Source of the DNA: Hypomyces perniciosus
Lineage: Eukaryota > Ascomycota > Sordariomycetes > Hypocreales > Hypocreaceae
NCBI GenBank assembly: GCA_008477525.1
Contig: SPDT01000007.1
Coordinates: 4,898,001 to 4,962,000, forward strand
DNA: 64,000 bases
Direction: 5' to 3'
The notes beneath the pieces were generated by a model. That model searched no databases. It worked only from the letters and a program-made list of their open reading frames with translations, and was not told the DNA's origin. This document shows, piece by piece, positions 33,305 through 43,814 of this stretch. The position numbers and the translations under genes are program-made. Each line of letters opens with the position of its first letter. The stretch's first letter is position 1.

Positions 33305-33926
33305 GGTAGCAGCTGTGGTAGTGGTGATGAGGACAGAACTGAATAATGACCAGGATGACTTGGAGATCAGACTTGGAATTTGTTGATTACAAGCCAGAGG
33401 AAAACTGATTTATATCTAGGTAGGCAAGGAATCGTGATGATGAAATGAAGCAAGTATTAGTCCGAATTAACTGTTCCTTCAGGAATCCGGGGGAGGGGAG
33501 GAGAAGGCGGGGCAATCTGACAGTAAGTGCGGTCCGGAGTATTATACGGGGAAATCACAAACCGAGGATTGAACCGCTCCAAGGAATAGACAAGAGGATC
33601 GACACGGACTATCTGAAAATCCCCAAGAGGCTATTGTAATGGATGCTATATCCAGGTCAATAATGCGGGGTACGAGGGTTTGGGTCCTTGGTGTTCAAGC
33701 AGTCCAATTACTAGTATCATGTCTCTCGAGTATGTCGACCGGTGGTAGACATCTATCCATACCCAAACGCCAAAGACGCTGCAATAATACCCCAAACTCA
33801 TTAATACTCGCGTGATGCAGTAGAGTTATGTGCTTTCCTCCCACAAGTGCCTCCTCGCAATAGCATGCAATCATGTAAAGTTGATAGGAAAAAAGGAAAG
33901 GAAAAGAAAAACGACCGTCGTCTCCA
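33305..33926. other. Intergenic region
   Basis: Beta-mannosidase promoter plus the 3' flank of the Rab gene. A long purine-rich tract lies at 33488-33512. No gene was seen. Confidence 0.6.
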
Positions 33927-35034
33927 TCAGCAGCAGCCTCCACCTCTTCGTCGGCTGCTTAGAGTAAAGACCTCCTCCCACTCCCTTAGACTCCAGTTCT
34001 GTGTTCGGCCCTTCCCTCGTCGACGTCTCCTCAGGCCACTCATGTTGTCGTCGATTGTCGCGCCCGTCATGGAGCTCTTGATGCTGCCTCCGTCACTAGC
34101 CGTGTTCCATCCGCCACCATCGCCGTACTGAATGCCACTCATGGAATCGTCCGGGTCGATTTCACCGAGCTCGATCTTGGTCAAAATCATCCTCGCGAGC
34201 CGGTTGAAGATCTCGTCGACTCCCTCCCCATTTAGAGCGCTCGCCTCTGTGACAACTGATATGCCCACTGTGCTAGCCCATCGACTCGCCTCGGCGGTTG
34301 AGATCTCGCGTCCCTCCGGTGCAATAGTTGCCCGTTGTTGTGTACCGGCCCCAATCGAGCCAGAGTGTTCTCTGTATGTAAACGAGCTTCCTGCATTCAT
34401 GGTAGAGGAGGAAAAGGAACTTGGTACCCCACTGCCCGTAACGGTTGCCAAAGAACTCACGCTACTCGGAGTCGTCGGAGGGAGACTAGTATCGATCAAC
34501 GCGTCGCTGGCAAGATCCAGCTTGTTCCCCACCAGCATCACACTCAGATGGGGAGAGGCCAATGCTCGCGCATCGTTTAAAAATGGCTGAAGCGTTCGGA
34601 AGGACGTATGCGATGTGATATCGTACACCAAGATTGCGCCAGCGGCGCCACGATAGTATGACCTCGAGACGGAGCGGAATCTCTCGGTGCCCGCAGTGTC
34701 CCATAGCTATCAAGTTGTCAGGGTATTGGACATCTTTATGACATGCGATGATCGGGGGCCACGCACTTGGAGCTTGATTCGCTTTCGCCGCGCTCCGCTG
34801 CCGACTTTGATGATTTTGGTCGCAAACTCGACGCCGATAGTCTGTGACGATAGCACCCGCCACTCGCTTTTGACGAATCGATGCAGGAGACATGATCTAT
34901 GCGCAAGTGTCGCCTGGTCAGTATCATGCGTGGCTTTGCGACGATGGAGAGATATCCCCGCCCTGGACGTCTACTACTCACTTTCCCGAGCCACTTGGTC
35001 CTAGCAGTATGATCTTGGCCAGATAGTCATACAT
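33927..35034 (-). CDS. Rab4-like small GTPase
   Basis: Membrane-traffic GTPase, closest by sequence to Rab4/early-endosome recycling Rabs. Three exons on the minus strand (34982-35034, 34767-34896, 33927-34706), introns 85 and 60 bp, give 320 residues. G motifs: P-loop GPSGSGKSCLL (split by intron 1), switch Thr in [32 protein letters not shown] (intron 2 lies after LQ), VGNKLDL, and EASA. The C terminus GGGCC is a double-cysteine geranylgeranylation site. It is unusually long: a roughly 60-residue Ser/Thr/Gly-rich insertion lies between NKLD and the next helix, and another low-complexity basic stretch precedes the prenyl motif. Typical Rabs have about 210 residues. The insertion is in frame and contains no clear intron. 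It is divergent from the SDR gene. Confidence 0.92.
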
Positions 35035-35792
35035 GCTCCCCAGTTCCTATTCCATCGTGAGCTCAGCCGCACCACAGTCTCCCTTATCAAAGCCGCCTCA
35101 CCTGCTCCGGACGAGCCGTGCCCGTGCTGGACTCGCTCGCCACGGACGACCGTCTTGGCCGCATCGTGGGCAGCGCGAAAGGCGTCTCGACGGTTGATAT
35201 GAAACGATAGAGTCGCGAGTTGTCTGTATTCTCCGGGAGCCAGTCCCGGAGGAACTGTTATCAGTCAAGAGGGGGGAATGATAAGGCGTTGCGAAACAAG
35301 ATTTCCAGGTGTTGTGATGTCGCTTCTAACTTCTTAGCACCACTAAAGTGGCAGGGATGGTGTCACCAGACTCCCTCCCTTGGATCGCTGTTCTTTGTTG
35401 TCACTGCGCTAACTGACTAAGCCACAGTTGCCAACGCATTGCGTCAAGCGCTTGTGAGGACGACCAACGAGAAGATATATTATGATATCAGGTGTCTTAT
35501 CTAGTAGAATCTATTATCATGTAGATAGATAATAGTCCCTTCCCAAATACATCTGAACTAAAACATAGATAGTCCGTTGCTGGAGTTTGGCTTTTTTCTT
35601 TTTACTTTTCTTTTGGGTGGTTATTTTAGTGCTCTAGGGAGCTAATAATAGGCGACAGTAGGCCACCGACGTCAGTAAGTAACGGCGAGGTCCATTTTGC
35701 CGAACCTCGGCATCTTGAAGGCAAATAAACATGCAGCAGGTCAATTTTGGCAACACAATCGCTCAACTTACCTACCAAATACCACATAAATC
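35035..35792. promoter_or_regulatory. Divergent promoter of Rab4-like and SDR genes
   Basis: 758 bp between two outward-reading genes. It includes an AT-rich segment (35480-35640) with a T-rich run near the SDR side. No gene was seen. Confidence 0.45.
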
Positions 35793-36714
35793 ATGAAGAT
35801 CCAAGACCGCACATTCATTATCTCCGGAGGAGCATCTGGCTTGGGCAAGGCCTGTGTGAAGGAAATAATCCAGGCAGGCGGGTATGCTGCGATACTAGAC
35901 TTGTCTGACGAGCAGACCGGCCAGGCATTGGTGCAAGAGTTCGGCACAACTGCGAGATTCTTCCATTGCAATGTTTTACATACCGAAAGCATCACAAAGG
36001 CAGTTCAAGGCACGGTCGATTGGATTAAGGAGACCGGAAAGCAACTTGGTGGCGTGATTCCAGCAGCCGGTGTATCTCTCCCAGCAACGGTAAAACTTTC
36101 CCTTTGCGCTTTGCTTGCTGTCTGTTAGGCGTACCTACTAAATATCCTCTAGGTTCTCGACCGAAATGGAGATGCTTTCGGTTTGGATGATGTTGAATTT
36201 GTGCTTGGCGTCAATCTCCGAGGCACAATTGACCTTATTCGACAATCTGCCGTCCACCTCGCCAAGGTTGATCCCGTTGGCCCAGATGGTGAGCGTGGCG
36301 TTGTCATTATGGTGAGCAGCTCAAGTGCCTTTGATGGTCAATACGGGCAAGTGAGCTACGCGGCCAGCAAGGGAGCAGTCGCGTCAATGACCCTGCCCAT
36401 GTCTCGAGACCTAGCACGTCACGGTATTCGCGTATGCGCCATTGCTCCGAGCCTCTTCGAGTCCAACATGACGGCTATGTTGAGCAAGAAGATACGCAAG
36501 GGCCTGGAGGATACGTTTGTGTTCCCAACGAGAGCTGGCAATCCGTCCGAGTTCTCGGATTTGGTGAGTCGACTTCTATCCTCATCAATGAGGCTCGATG
36601 GAGAAAATACAACTTGGAACTAACCGTCCACAGGTGAAACATATCATTGAGAACCCCATGCTAAATGGTGCTGTTATCCGACTAGACGGAGGGTCAAGAC
36701 CCAGCAAGATTTAA
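35793..36714 (+). CDS. Short-chain dehydrogenase, HSD10-like
   Basis: NAD(P)-dependent oxidoreductase of the classical SDR family, most similar in pattern to 3-hydroxyacyl-CoA dehydrogenase type 2 (HSD10), an enzyme of fatty and branched-chain acid oxidation. Three exons (35793-36089, 36153-36563, 36634-36714), both introns phase 0, give 262 residues, a normal length. Cofactor motif SGGASGLGKA (about 11-20). The Asp after strand two (AILDLSDE) favours NAD over NADP. The catalytic Ser is in VSSSSAFDG and the YxxxK in SYAASKG. The last exon encodes only 26 residues, including NPMLNGAVIRLDGGSRPSKI, matching the HSD10 C terminus. No targeting peptide is obvious. It is followed 534 bp later by a same-strand dehydrogenase. 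Confidence 0.93.
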
Positions 36715-37248
36715 TGAGATTTACGAAGGACCTGTTGGATACCAGCTGCATACAATATCAGAGGCCATCCATGCCCATCAGGCCGGCGACTATTATCAAT
36801 CAGTGTTTTAGCCACTCTAGAGCCATTGGTGATCATGATCGAGATGGAACATAACATACTTCCGTAACTTCTCTAATAATTCCACATCCACTTCGCATTG
36901 CCGGCCATTTCACAATATGTGATCTGGGTCCCCGGGTCATTGGTACAAAGAGGTTGCACAGTAATAAGAGCAGGCATGTAATATAATCATAGCAAATGTG
37001 TACTTCGTACTCCGTACTCCGTAAAACTTACTCCAATAATACTCCGCACTACCCCGGATGATGAATGCTAATGTAAGTATTTGGAGTGGTGAGAGAGGGG
37101 AATGCCAGTGCTAATCCGCTCCGGATACTGTACTCGGCAGTGGTGGGCTTACCAATTACACACTTGCTGCTGGCGATGTCGCCATCTGGGTTTCATTCTT
37201 TCACCCAAATTATCGTATGCTTTTCATTTTCTGAGAATATAGTCAAAA
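36715..37248. other. Intergenic region with TACTCCGTA tandem
   Basis: Promoter of the hydroxyacid dehydrogenase gene. At 37001-37023 a tandem TACTTCGTACTCCGTACTCC..., with exact 9-bp motifs at 37008 and 37015, is the densest cluster of this motif in the window. Confidence 0.6.
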
Positions 37249-38417
37249 ATGGCGACAAATACTACATCTGCCTCATCAGGGGACCTGTCTGGCACGCCCC
37301 GGAGTCTTAAGATTGCCGTTCTTGACGATTACCAGAATTTATCCAAGTCATACTTTGACAAGTTCCAGGCGAATCATGACATTACCTATTTCCCAGACAC
37401 ATTTCTGCCATACAATGGTCTAGATACTCCCCAATCAATCAAGGATGCTCTGGTGAAACGGCTTGAGCCATTCGATGTTATCAGTATGTGTTGCTCAAGC
37501 ATAAGGGAGGATTTACTAAGGTTTCGCTAGGCACCATGCGAGAACGGACGCCTTTTCCCTCTGAGTTGATTCACCAGCTTCCTAATCTGAAGCTCTTGTT
37601 AACGACGGGTCGAAGAAATCTCTCACTCGACCTGGATGCCTTCAAAGAGCGGGGAATCCCAGTCATCACCGCACCGCATACTCAGCCTGCTGGCCCCAAC
37701 AGTGTTGACAGCACAACAGAGCATATTGTGACCATGGTTCTAGCACTCGCGCGAAACATTGCACATGACGATGCTGCTATGAAAGAAGGTGCATGGCAGA
37801 CCACGTTCTGCACTGCGCTTTCAGGGAAGACCCTGGGACTAGTTGGCCTTGGTCGTTTGGGTGGTGCGGTTGCCCGAATCTTCAACGTTGCCTTCGGAAT
37901 GAAGATTATTGCCTGGAGTCAGAACTTGACACAAGAAGCGGCTGATGAACAAGCGAAGAACTTCAATCTGCCTGTTGAAGATGCCAACGGGACGAAGACC
38001 TTCAAGGCTGTGAGCCGAGATGAACTCTTCCGGACGGCCGACGTGGTTAGTCTGCATGTCGTTCTCTCAAGTCGCACAGAGGGCTTCATCACTTCAGATG
38101 ATTTGGGCAAGATGAAGCCGACATCCTTCTTTGTCAACACTTCAAGAGGCCCGCTTGTTGTGGAGAAGGACCTTCTAGATACACTCAAAGCTGGGCGGAT
38201 CAGAGGCGCAGCGCTCGATGTGTTTTGGCATGAACCTCTTGAGACGGACAGCGAGTGGCGAAGCTCTGATTGGGGTAAGAATGGCAAGAGCCATGTCCTG
38301 GTCACTCCTCATACGGGTTATGTTGAGGAGACAACCATCAAAGCGTTTTACGAACGCCAAGTCGTGGATCTTGAGACGTGGATTGCAGGAAAGACGTTGG
38401 AGAATAGGTTAGCCTAA
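37249..38417 (+). CDS. D-isomer-specific 2-hydroxyacid dehydrogenase
   Basis: NAD(P)-dependent oxidoreductase that interconverts 2-oxo acids and D-2-hydroxy acids. The exact substrate (glyoxylate, hydroxypyruvate or other) is not predictable. Exons 37249-37483 and 37531-38417, with a very short 47-bp phase-1 intron, join as FDVISTMRERTPFP and give 373 residues. The substrate domain starts with LKIAVLDDYQN. The Rossmann motif is GLVGLGRLGGAVA, and the acidic or cofactor strand is MKIIAWSQNL. The catalytic triad is seen as Arg in FVNTSRGPLV, Glu in FWHEPLE and His in TPHTGY. It belongs to a group of fungal proteins annotated as phosphoglycerate dehydrogenase-like, but it is shorter than true serine-pathway PHGDH and lacks the ACT domain. 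It may share metabolism with the neighbouring SDR. Confidence 0.92.
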
Positions 38418-40698
38418 GAGTGCATGGTTAGCGATACTCGTGCCGGACGCATTGTTCTAACAATAGTCGCTCGTATTCTACTGCGTAGCCAATATGCTCT
38501 GTAAGACAGAAGTCAAGGCTGCAATGTGCAACGCATTGCTAAAAGCGAGCCTCCAATTATTGTTTGATGTCTTGCGTGGTACTCAATGCACTTGTTTGTA
38601 GCTTGCCGGTAAGATCTCGACTCTTAGATGATGTTGGTGCCGTGGAGGCGGAAACATGCGCCGATTATCGGTGTTTGAAGGGGGTTAAGCAAAATGCTTA
38701 CCGTCTCAGATGGTTTCGAGAGTGAGACGGAAATGTGAGTGGAGACATCGTTGTATAATCTTTAAGCAGCAGCTGCTAGAAAGTTTCGACACATAGTGCT
38801 CTCTGGAGCTCCAGAGTTGCGAATTGATGCATGTTTTAGTGCAGGATTTCGTAGGATTATTCTTGGGGCCAAGATGGCTACACTGCAGGATCTATTCCAG
38901 ATGGAGTCTTATGAAGAACCGTAGGAATACAAATACCAGGACTAGTAGCATTAGGGTTTCGGATTCGGTCAACACCCGCGATCTTATTCCATACTCGTCA
39001 GTCTACTCATAAGTAGTACCTATAAAAAGTAAGTGCGCTGACGTCTCATTTCGAATCGGAGGCTATTTTCTGATGACTATTTTCTCACGTTGATGTTTTG
39101 TAATAGTATCATATTCTCATGACCCTTCGTCGAGCGTAAGAACGGGAATCCTATTTTCCGAAATCTCATTGTACTGCTAGCTATTACGTAGTCCGAGTGC
39201 CGATAAAACGGAGTCGGCTTGCGAGGCCTGTCAAGATCCTAATTCCCGCCGCATATAGTCCCTGCAGATCCTTTATGCTGACCCGCATTGACTATTCGAC
39301 ACCATCATGCATATGTGGCCAATCCTACACCTTTACTCGGGCACCTGGGTAAGGTTCCACCACAACTGTGGTCTGTGGATCTTACGGAGAGAGAAGCTTC
39401 TTCCAGCGCTTGCTATCCCATACTCGTGCTAGTATTAAGCGAGTCTTTTTCCCTCTCTTGTTGCTGCCTGGCTATTGTCCTATCGTTTAGCCACGCGGAT
39501 AGAGGAAGAAGCTTGCTTGAACAACTTGGACACCGAGAGGAAATGAAGAGTGAGGGGTGTCAACGAGAGGATGCGGAAACCATGAACAAATTAATTCATG
39601 CATACCATTAGTCTACAATAGTACACCATACTGGTCTATACGAGTAATGTTCCAGACCCTTCGGACTGAGCGGCTTATGGGAACGGGTCCAAAGAAAGAT
39701 ATGAGGAATATTTTTTATCGACTTCGGAGTAGTTTCTGAAGATTGCCGACTCCTAGTACTTAGTACTCCTACTACTACTATTAGTACTAGTCTCCATGCT
39801 AAATACGGGATAGGCGGAAATTTGCACAACTGTCAGATGCCCCATCTTTTCACTATTTCTTTTTGGGTAGGTTGCTGATTAAGCTCTGTCAATTAATCTG
39901 CACCTTGCTGATCTACTTTGCCTTAGATAGATAGTATGGCCCCGCTGAACTATCATGCTTATTGAGGCCCGATCTCTCGAATCAGGTGAGAAAGTAATAC
40001 TTACTACTAGTAGCAGCACTAATGCCCTCTGAGATCGGATTACTACTACTATTTATCAACGGCTATGAAACTGCCAAGCAGTAATAAACCATAGCTGTGA
40101 GAAGTACTCCGTAGTACATCAAAGATTGATTCAGGGGGCTGTGAGCTGTCGGGACGATTATTACTATTCTAGGATAATGCTTCCCCGCAAATTGTATCCG
40201 GAAATACCACTACTAGTACTGCTACCTAACACCCCCTTGGTGCTTATGTAGTACATATTACGCGGGATGATTCTTAGAGATCACCCTTAGGGGTTGCTTG
40301 GCACAAAGACAAGTACTGGTACGAGTAGTAAAGCCGCTCTTGAGACCTGCCCTGGTTGCCGGTAGAAGGAGTTGAGCTACCCGCCTATCTCCACAATACC
40401 TTCGGCGGACAGGCCCGAAAGGGTGTCGCTTCGTACGGCTAGTGCAGGTTGGCTATGAGTACTAGTCTCATCGACATGATGGAACAGGCAGGTCAATGGG
40501 ACTGGTCCGGGAGAGAGATGGCTCGGCCACTCGCCTAAGGTAGTGTACTTGTCATGAGCATGTCTCAGCATTGAAGATGCTGAGGTCAGAGCAGCAGCGG
40601 ATTGTTATAAAACCAAGAGAGAACCCCACGATGTGTTTACCAAAGCCGCGACAACTGCTCTGAAAGCCTAGAAGTGTCACCTAAAAAAGAACTTCAAA
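38418..40698. other. 2.3-kb gene-poor interval
   Basis: No supported gene. Low-complexity TACTAC/TAGTAG patterns are frequent (39755-39795, 40000-40060, 40200-40330), with one TACTCCGTA at 40105. It separates dehydrogenase genes from the secreted NLP gene and looks like fast-evolving DNA. Confidence 0.5.
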
Positions 40699-41745
40699 AT
40701 GTTGTCCTCAATGGTAAAGAGCCTGTTGGTAGGCTCCGGCCTTATCTCAACGGCCTTTGCCGTCACGCCCATCTCAGATAATGATATGAATACCCTCCTC
40801 GGCGCGGGCGGCATTGCCCTTGCTATGAGAGCCCAGCCTATGTGGTTCTTTGGTCAGGCCATGAACCAGCCGCCTTGCATCCCGACCTTTGCGACTACAC
40901 CTGATGGCAAGCAGACTCCGGCTGCTGGTCTCTGCAGTTACCCCAATGTTGGCTGCGGCTGCCGGACTCCTGGCGTTCCAATTAGCAACCCATCACCCTC
41001 TTTCCCTACATACTATACCTACCAGAAGTGCTCTGATAGCATTATCAGAGTACAGTACTCACTCTTCTACGAAAAGGACGGGTAGGATTCCTTTATTTAT
41101 TTTCTACCTCTTTATGGCCCTGGATACTAACTTGAGGAAATTCAGCACCAACCCAGTCAAAGTTCTCGGACACCCCTACGACTGGGAGCGTGTCATCGTC
41201 GAGTGGAAGAAGGGATCGGATGGTAACTGGGTGCAGAACCAGATCCTCCTTTCCCAGCACTCAGGATACCAAAAGAAGGCATGGGGAACCATCCAGAACA
41301 CACTGAACACCGCAGATGGAAACCTCCGAATCGGTGGTAACAACGGACGCCAAAACCTTGACCACCCCAAGGTGTACGTCGCCTGGAGCAAGCACGCCCA
41401 CTACGACAACCGCAACACGGTTAGTTTCCCATGCAAGTATTTCTTAGTGGCCGGAACCATTTCACTGACTTGCTTCACACAATAGGGATTCAATGACCCT
41501 CTTTCTCAGCTCACCGACAATGCCTTCCGCAGCCAGGATTGGTGGTACTTCCCAACTGCAGGTATGCTTTCACCCTCGAGCCATTCGACACCTTTCTCAC
41601 CTGGCGGTTTTGCTAACAACTTTCTACAGAGGACTACATTCGCGCCGACCGCTCGACTGCTATCGGCAGCCTTCTAGGCAACCTGAACTGGGGTGATGCC
41701 AGCTCTAACCCACCTTCCGTCCACGACGGTCTCTGCTCGGCATAG
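40699..41745 (+). CDS. NPP1/NLP-family secreted protein
   Basis: Member of the necrosis- and ethylene-inducing-like family; some members are plant cytolysins, many fungal ones are not. Four exons (40699-41081, 41146-41419, 41486-41561, 41630-41745), introns 64, 66 and 68 bp, give 282 residues. The first 22 residues are a predicted signal peptide ending in FA. Eight Cys follow in the mature chain, six of them in the N-terminal third. The family's central heptapeptide is present as GHPYDWE, followed by RVIVEWKK. It departs from the canonical form at two positions, while the metal-linked Asp and Glu are kept. WSKHAHY and DWWYFPTA correspond to later family blocks. There is no truncation or frameshift. 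Whether it is cytolytic cannot be told. Expected location is extracellular. Confidence 0.88.
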
Positions 41746-41991
41746 ATGAGGTTTTATGACAATGTGTTGGATGACTTATGAATTTGTACATATTTACTTC
41801 GCGACCAAGAATCTGCGATTCATGCGTATAATGTACGCTGTATATATCTGTAAATCACTATTCTGAAGTTCCTCGCATTTCGCGAAATTCCAAATTTTCT
41901 TCCTGTGCTCTTCCCTCCAATGCCCATCCAATTTATCGTAGTGTTTCATCAGATCCATACGAAGGAGGCCCCTGGTTCCCTACACCTGACG

Positions 41992-43814
41992 CTAAGACTC
42001 TCCGACATGAACCACCTCACCATGTTGATTGACTACCAGAGCCTTCTTTTCAAGTGATGCTTTGACAGGATTTTTAGCTGCAAATATCTCGTCAAGCTCC
42101 TCGAGCTTTAACCACACTCTTGATCAGCATTATCACACAAGTACAACTCGAGGTGAGTACACTTACCGTACGACCTTTCGTTTCCGGCAAGAAGAAGTAA
42201 ACAATGACAGTCATGACAGCATCCCATGCCGCGAAAATGATATAAACCTTCCATCCGATCTTTTCAAGAGCTACTGGCCACGCAAACTGGTTCAGTAATC
42301 CAGCCGCATTTACTGCAAGGTTGCCCATGCTCAATCCTTTGCCTCGTTGCTCGAAGCTCAGAAGCTCCACAACGTAGAGCCCTTGTAACGGAGTGACTCC
42401 CACCGAAAAGGCCGCACCGAAAAGAAAGACCATGGCCAAAGCCGCCTTCGAAGCCGGTGCGTTGGAGTATATAGGGTCGCCATTATCGTCATTGCCAAGA
42501 TATGACCCAGCAAACTGAGATGAAGCGACTGTCAGTCCCACCCAGATAATGGTACAGCCCGCGAAGGAGAACAATAGCAATGGTCGCCGTCCCACCCTTT
42601 CAACGAGAAGAGCTCCCAGAATTGCAAATGCAAATTGCTGGCAGTTGTTGACAAGAGTGATGTTGGCCTGAGAAACAGGGTCCTTATATCCGGAAATCTC
42701 TAGAATTGCCCCCAAGTAATATGAAAGCACAGCATTTCCGAGCCACTGAGACAGGGCCGCAACCGCCACAGATGCACCGAGTCTGTATCTAGAGGCTCTG
42801 TCACGAAACAGCGCAGAGTAGTCCCACCATCTCTTGTCTGCTCCGTTGAGCTTTAAAACATCCTCGTACTCGTGAAGCTGCAATCGCACCCATGGACTTT
42901 CAGAATTGGCTCCGTCCAAGGTATGATACTTGATTAGCGTGTCCCTGGCCTTGTCTTTCCTTCCTTGCACGTATAGCCATCGAGGTGATTCTGGTAGAAT
43001 GAGACAGGATGTGATGATGAGGCCAGAAAATACGCATTGGAGCCAGACAATGAGTCGCCAGCCATGATGGATGGTTCCTCTAGCAGCACCTGATGCTAAA
43101 ATGGCTCCAGAAAACCACAGAGTGTTATACATGGCTATTAAAAAACGTGTCAGCAGCCCTATAAGAGAAAAACTTTGGAATGGAACAGACCACCTACCTC
43201 CAACAACACCGCGGTAGGCCGGATGATTCAACTCGACCACATATGTTGGACCGGCAGTGGATGTGAATGACACACCAAACCCTAGAAAGAAACGACCAGC
43301 CATAAATTGTCCCTTTGCATTACTCGTTCCCTGAATAATAGCACCAACAATCACCATCAGGGAGCCGAATCCTATTCCGGCGCGACGTCCCCAACCATCC
43401 ATCACTGGGCCCACGAATGGGAGAGCAGCCACGCCGCCTATCTGGTAAATCGATGTTAATATCCCGGCACCGATACCATCATTGCCTACATTGAACTTTT
43501 CTAGGAAGAATGGATTTTGCAAAAGGTTGTTGATCAAGGATCCATCGTAGCCATTCATTGAAGAACAGAGAAACACGAGCATGGAGTAGAAGTATATCAT
43601 CATTTGGCTCCGAGTCCAAGCCTGCGGTGGTTCTTGAAGCATCGCTTGATTGAAGGCTTCATTGCCAGTGACGACTCTAGTTTCGACATCTTTCTATAGA
43701 TGGTAATGTTAGAAGCCGTAACAACATGCCATGTAAAGGTCTAAAGAATGGTAATACTTTGTCAATGTCGGGTTGAGACTGGACATGGTCCAGCTCCTCC
43801 GCCTTTTCGGACAT
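41992..43814 (-). CDS. MFS sugar transporter
   Basis: Twelve-helix plasma-membrane sugar:proton symporter of the lactose/hexose permease type. Four exons on the minus strand (43758-43814, 43198-43693, 42167-43134, 41992-42105) give 544 residues. The N terminus MSEKAEELDHVQSQPDIDK continues after intron 1 with TRVVTGNEAFNQAMLQEPP, a conserved pre-TM1 segment that supports this model. Motifs: GYDGSLINNL in TM1, GRRAG after TM2, PESPRWL before the central loop, ERVGRRPLL after TM8, and PETKGRT at the last helix. The final exon encodes LEELDEIFAAKNP, the usual cytosolic tail. Intron 2 (43135-43197) is 63 bp with no in-frame stop. Convergent with the NLP gene and divergent from the ZIP gene. Substrate unknown. 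Confidence 0.92.
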
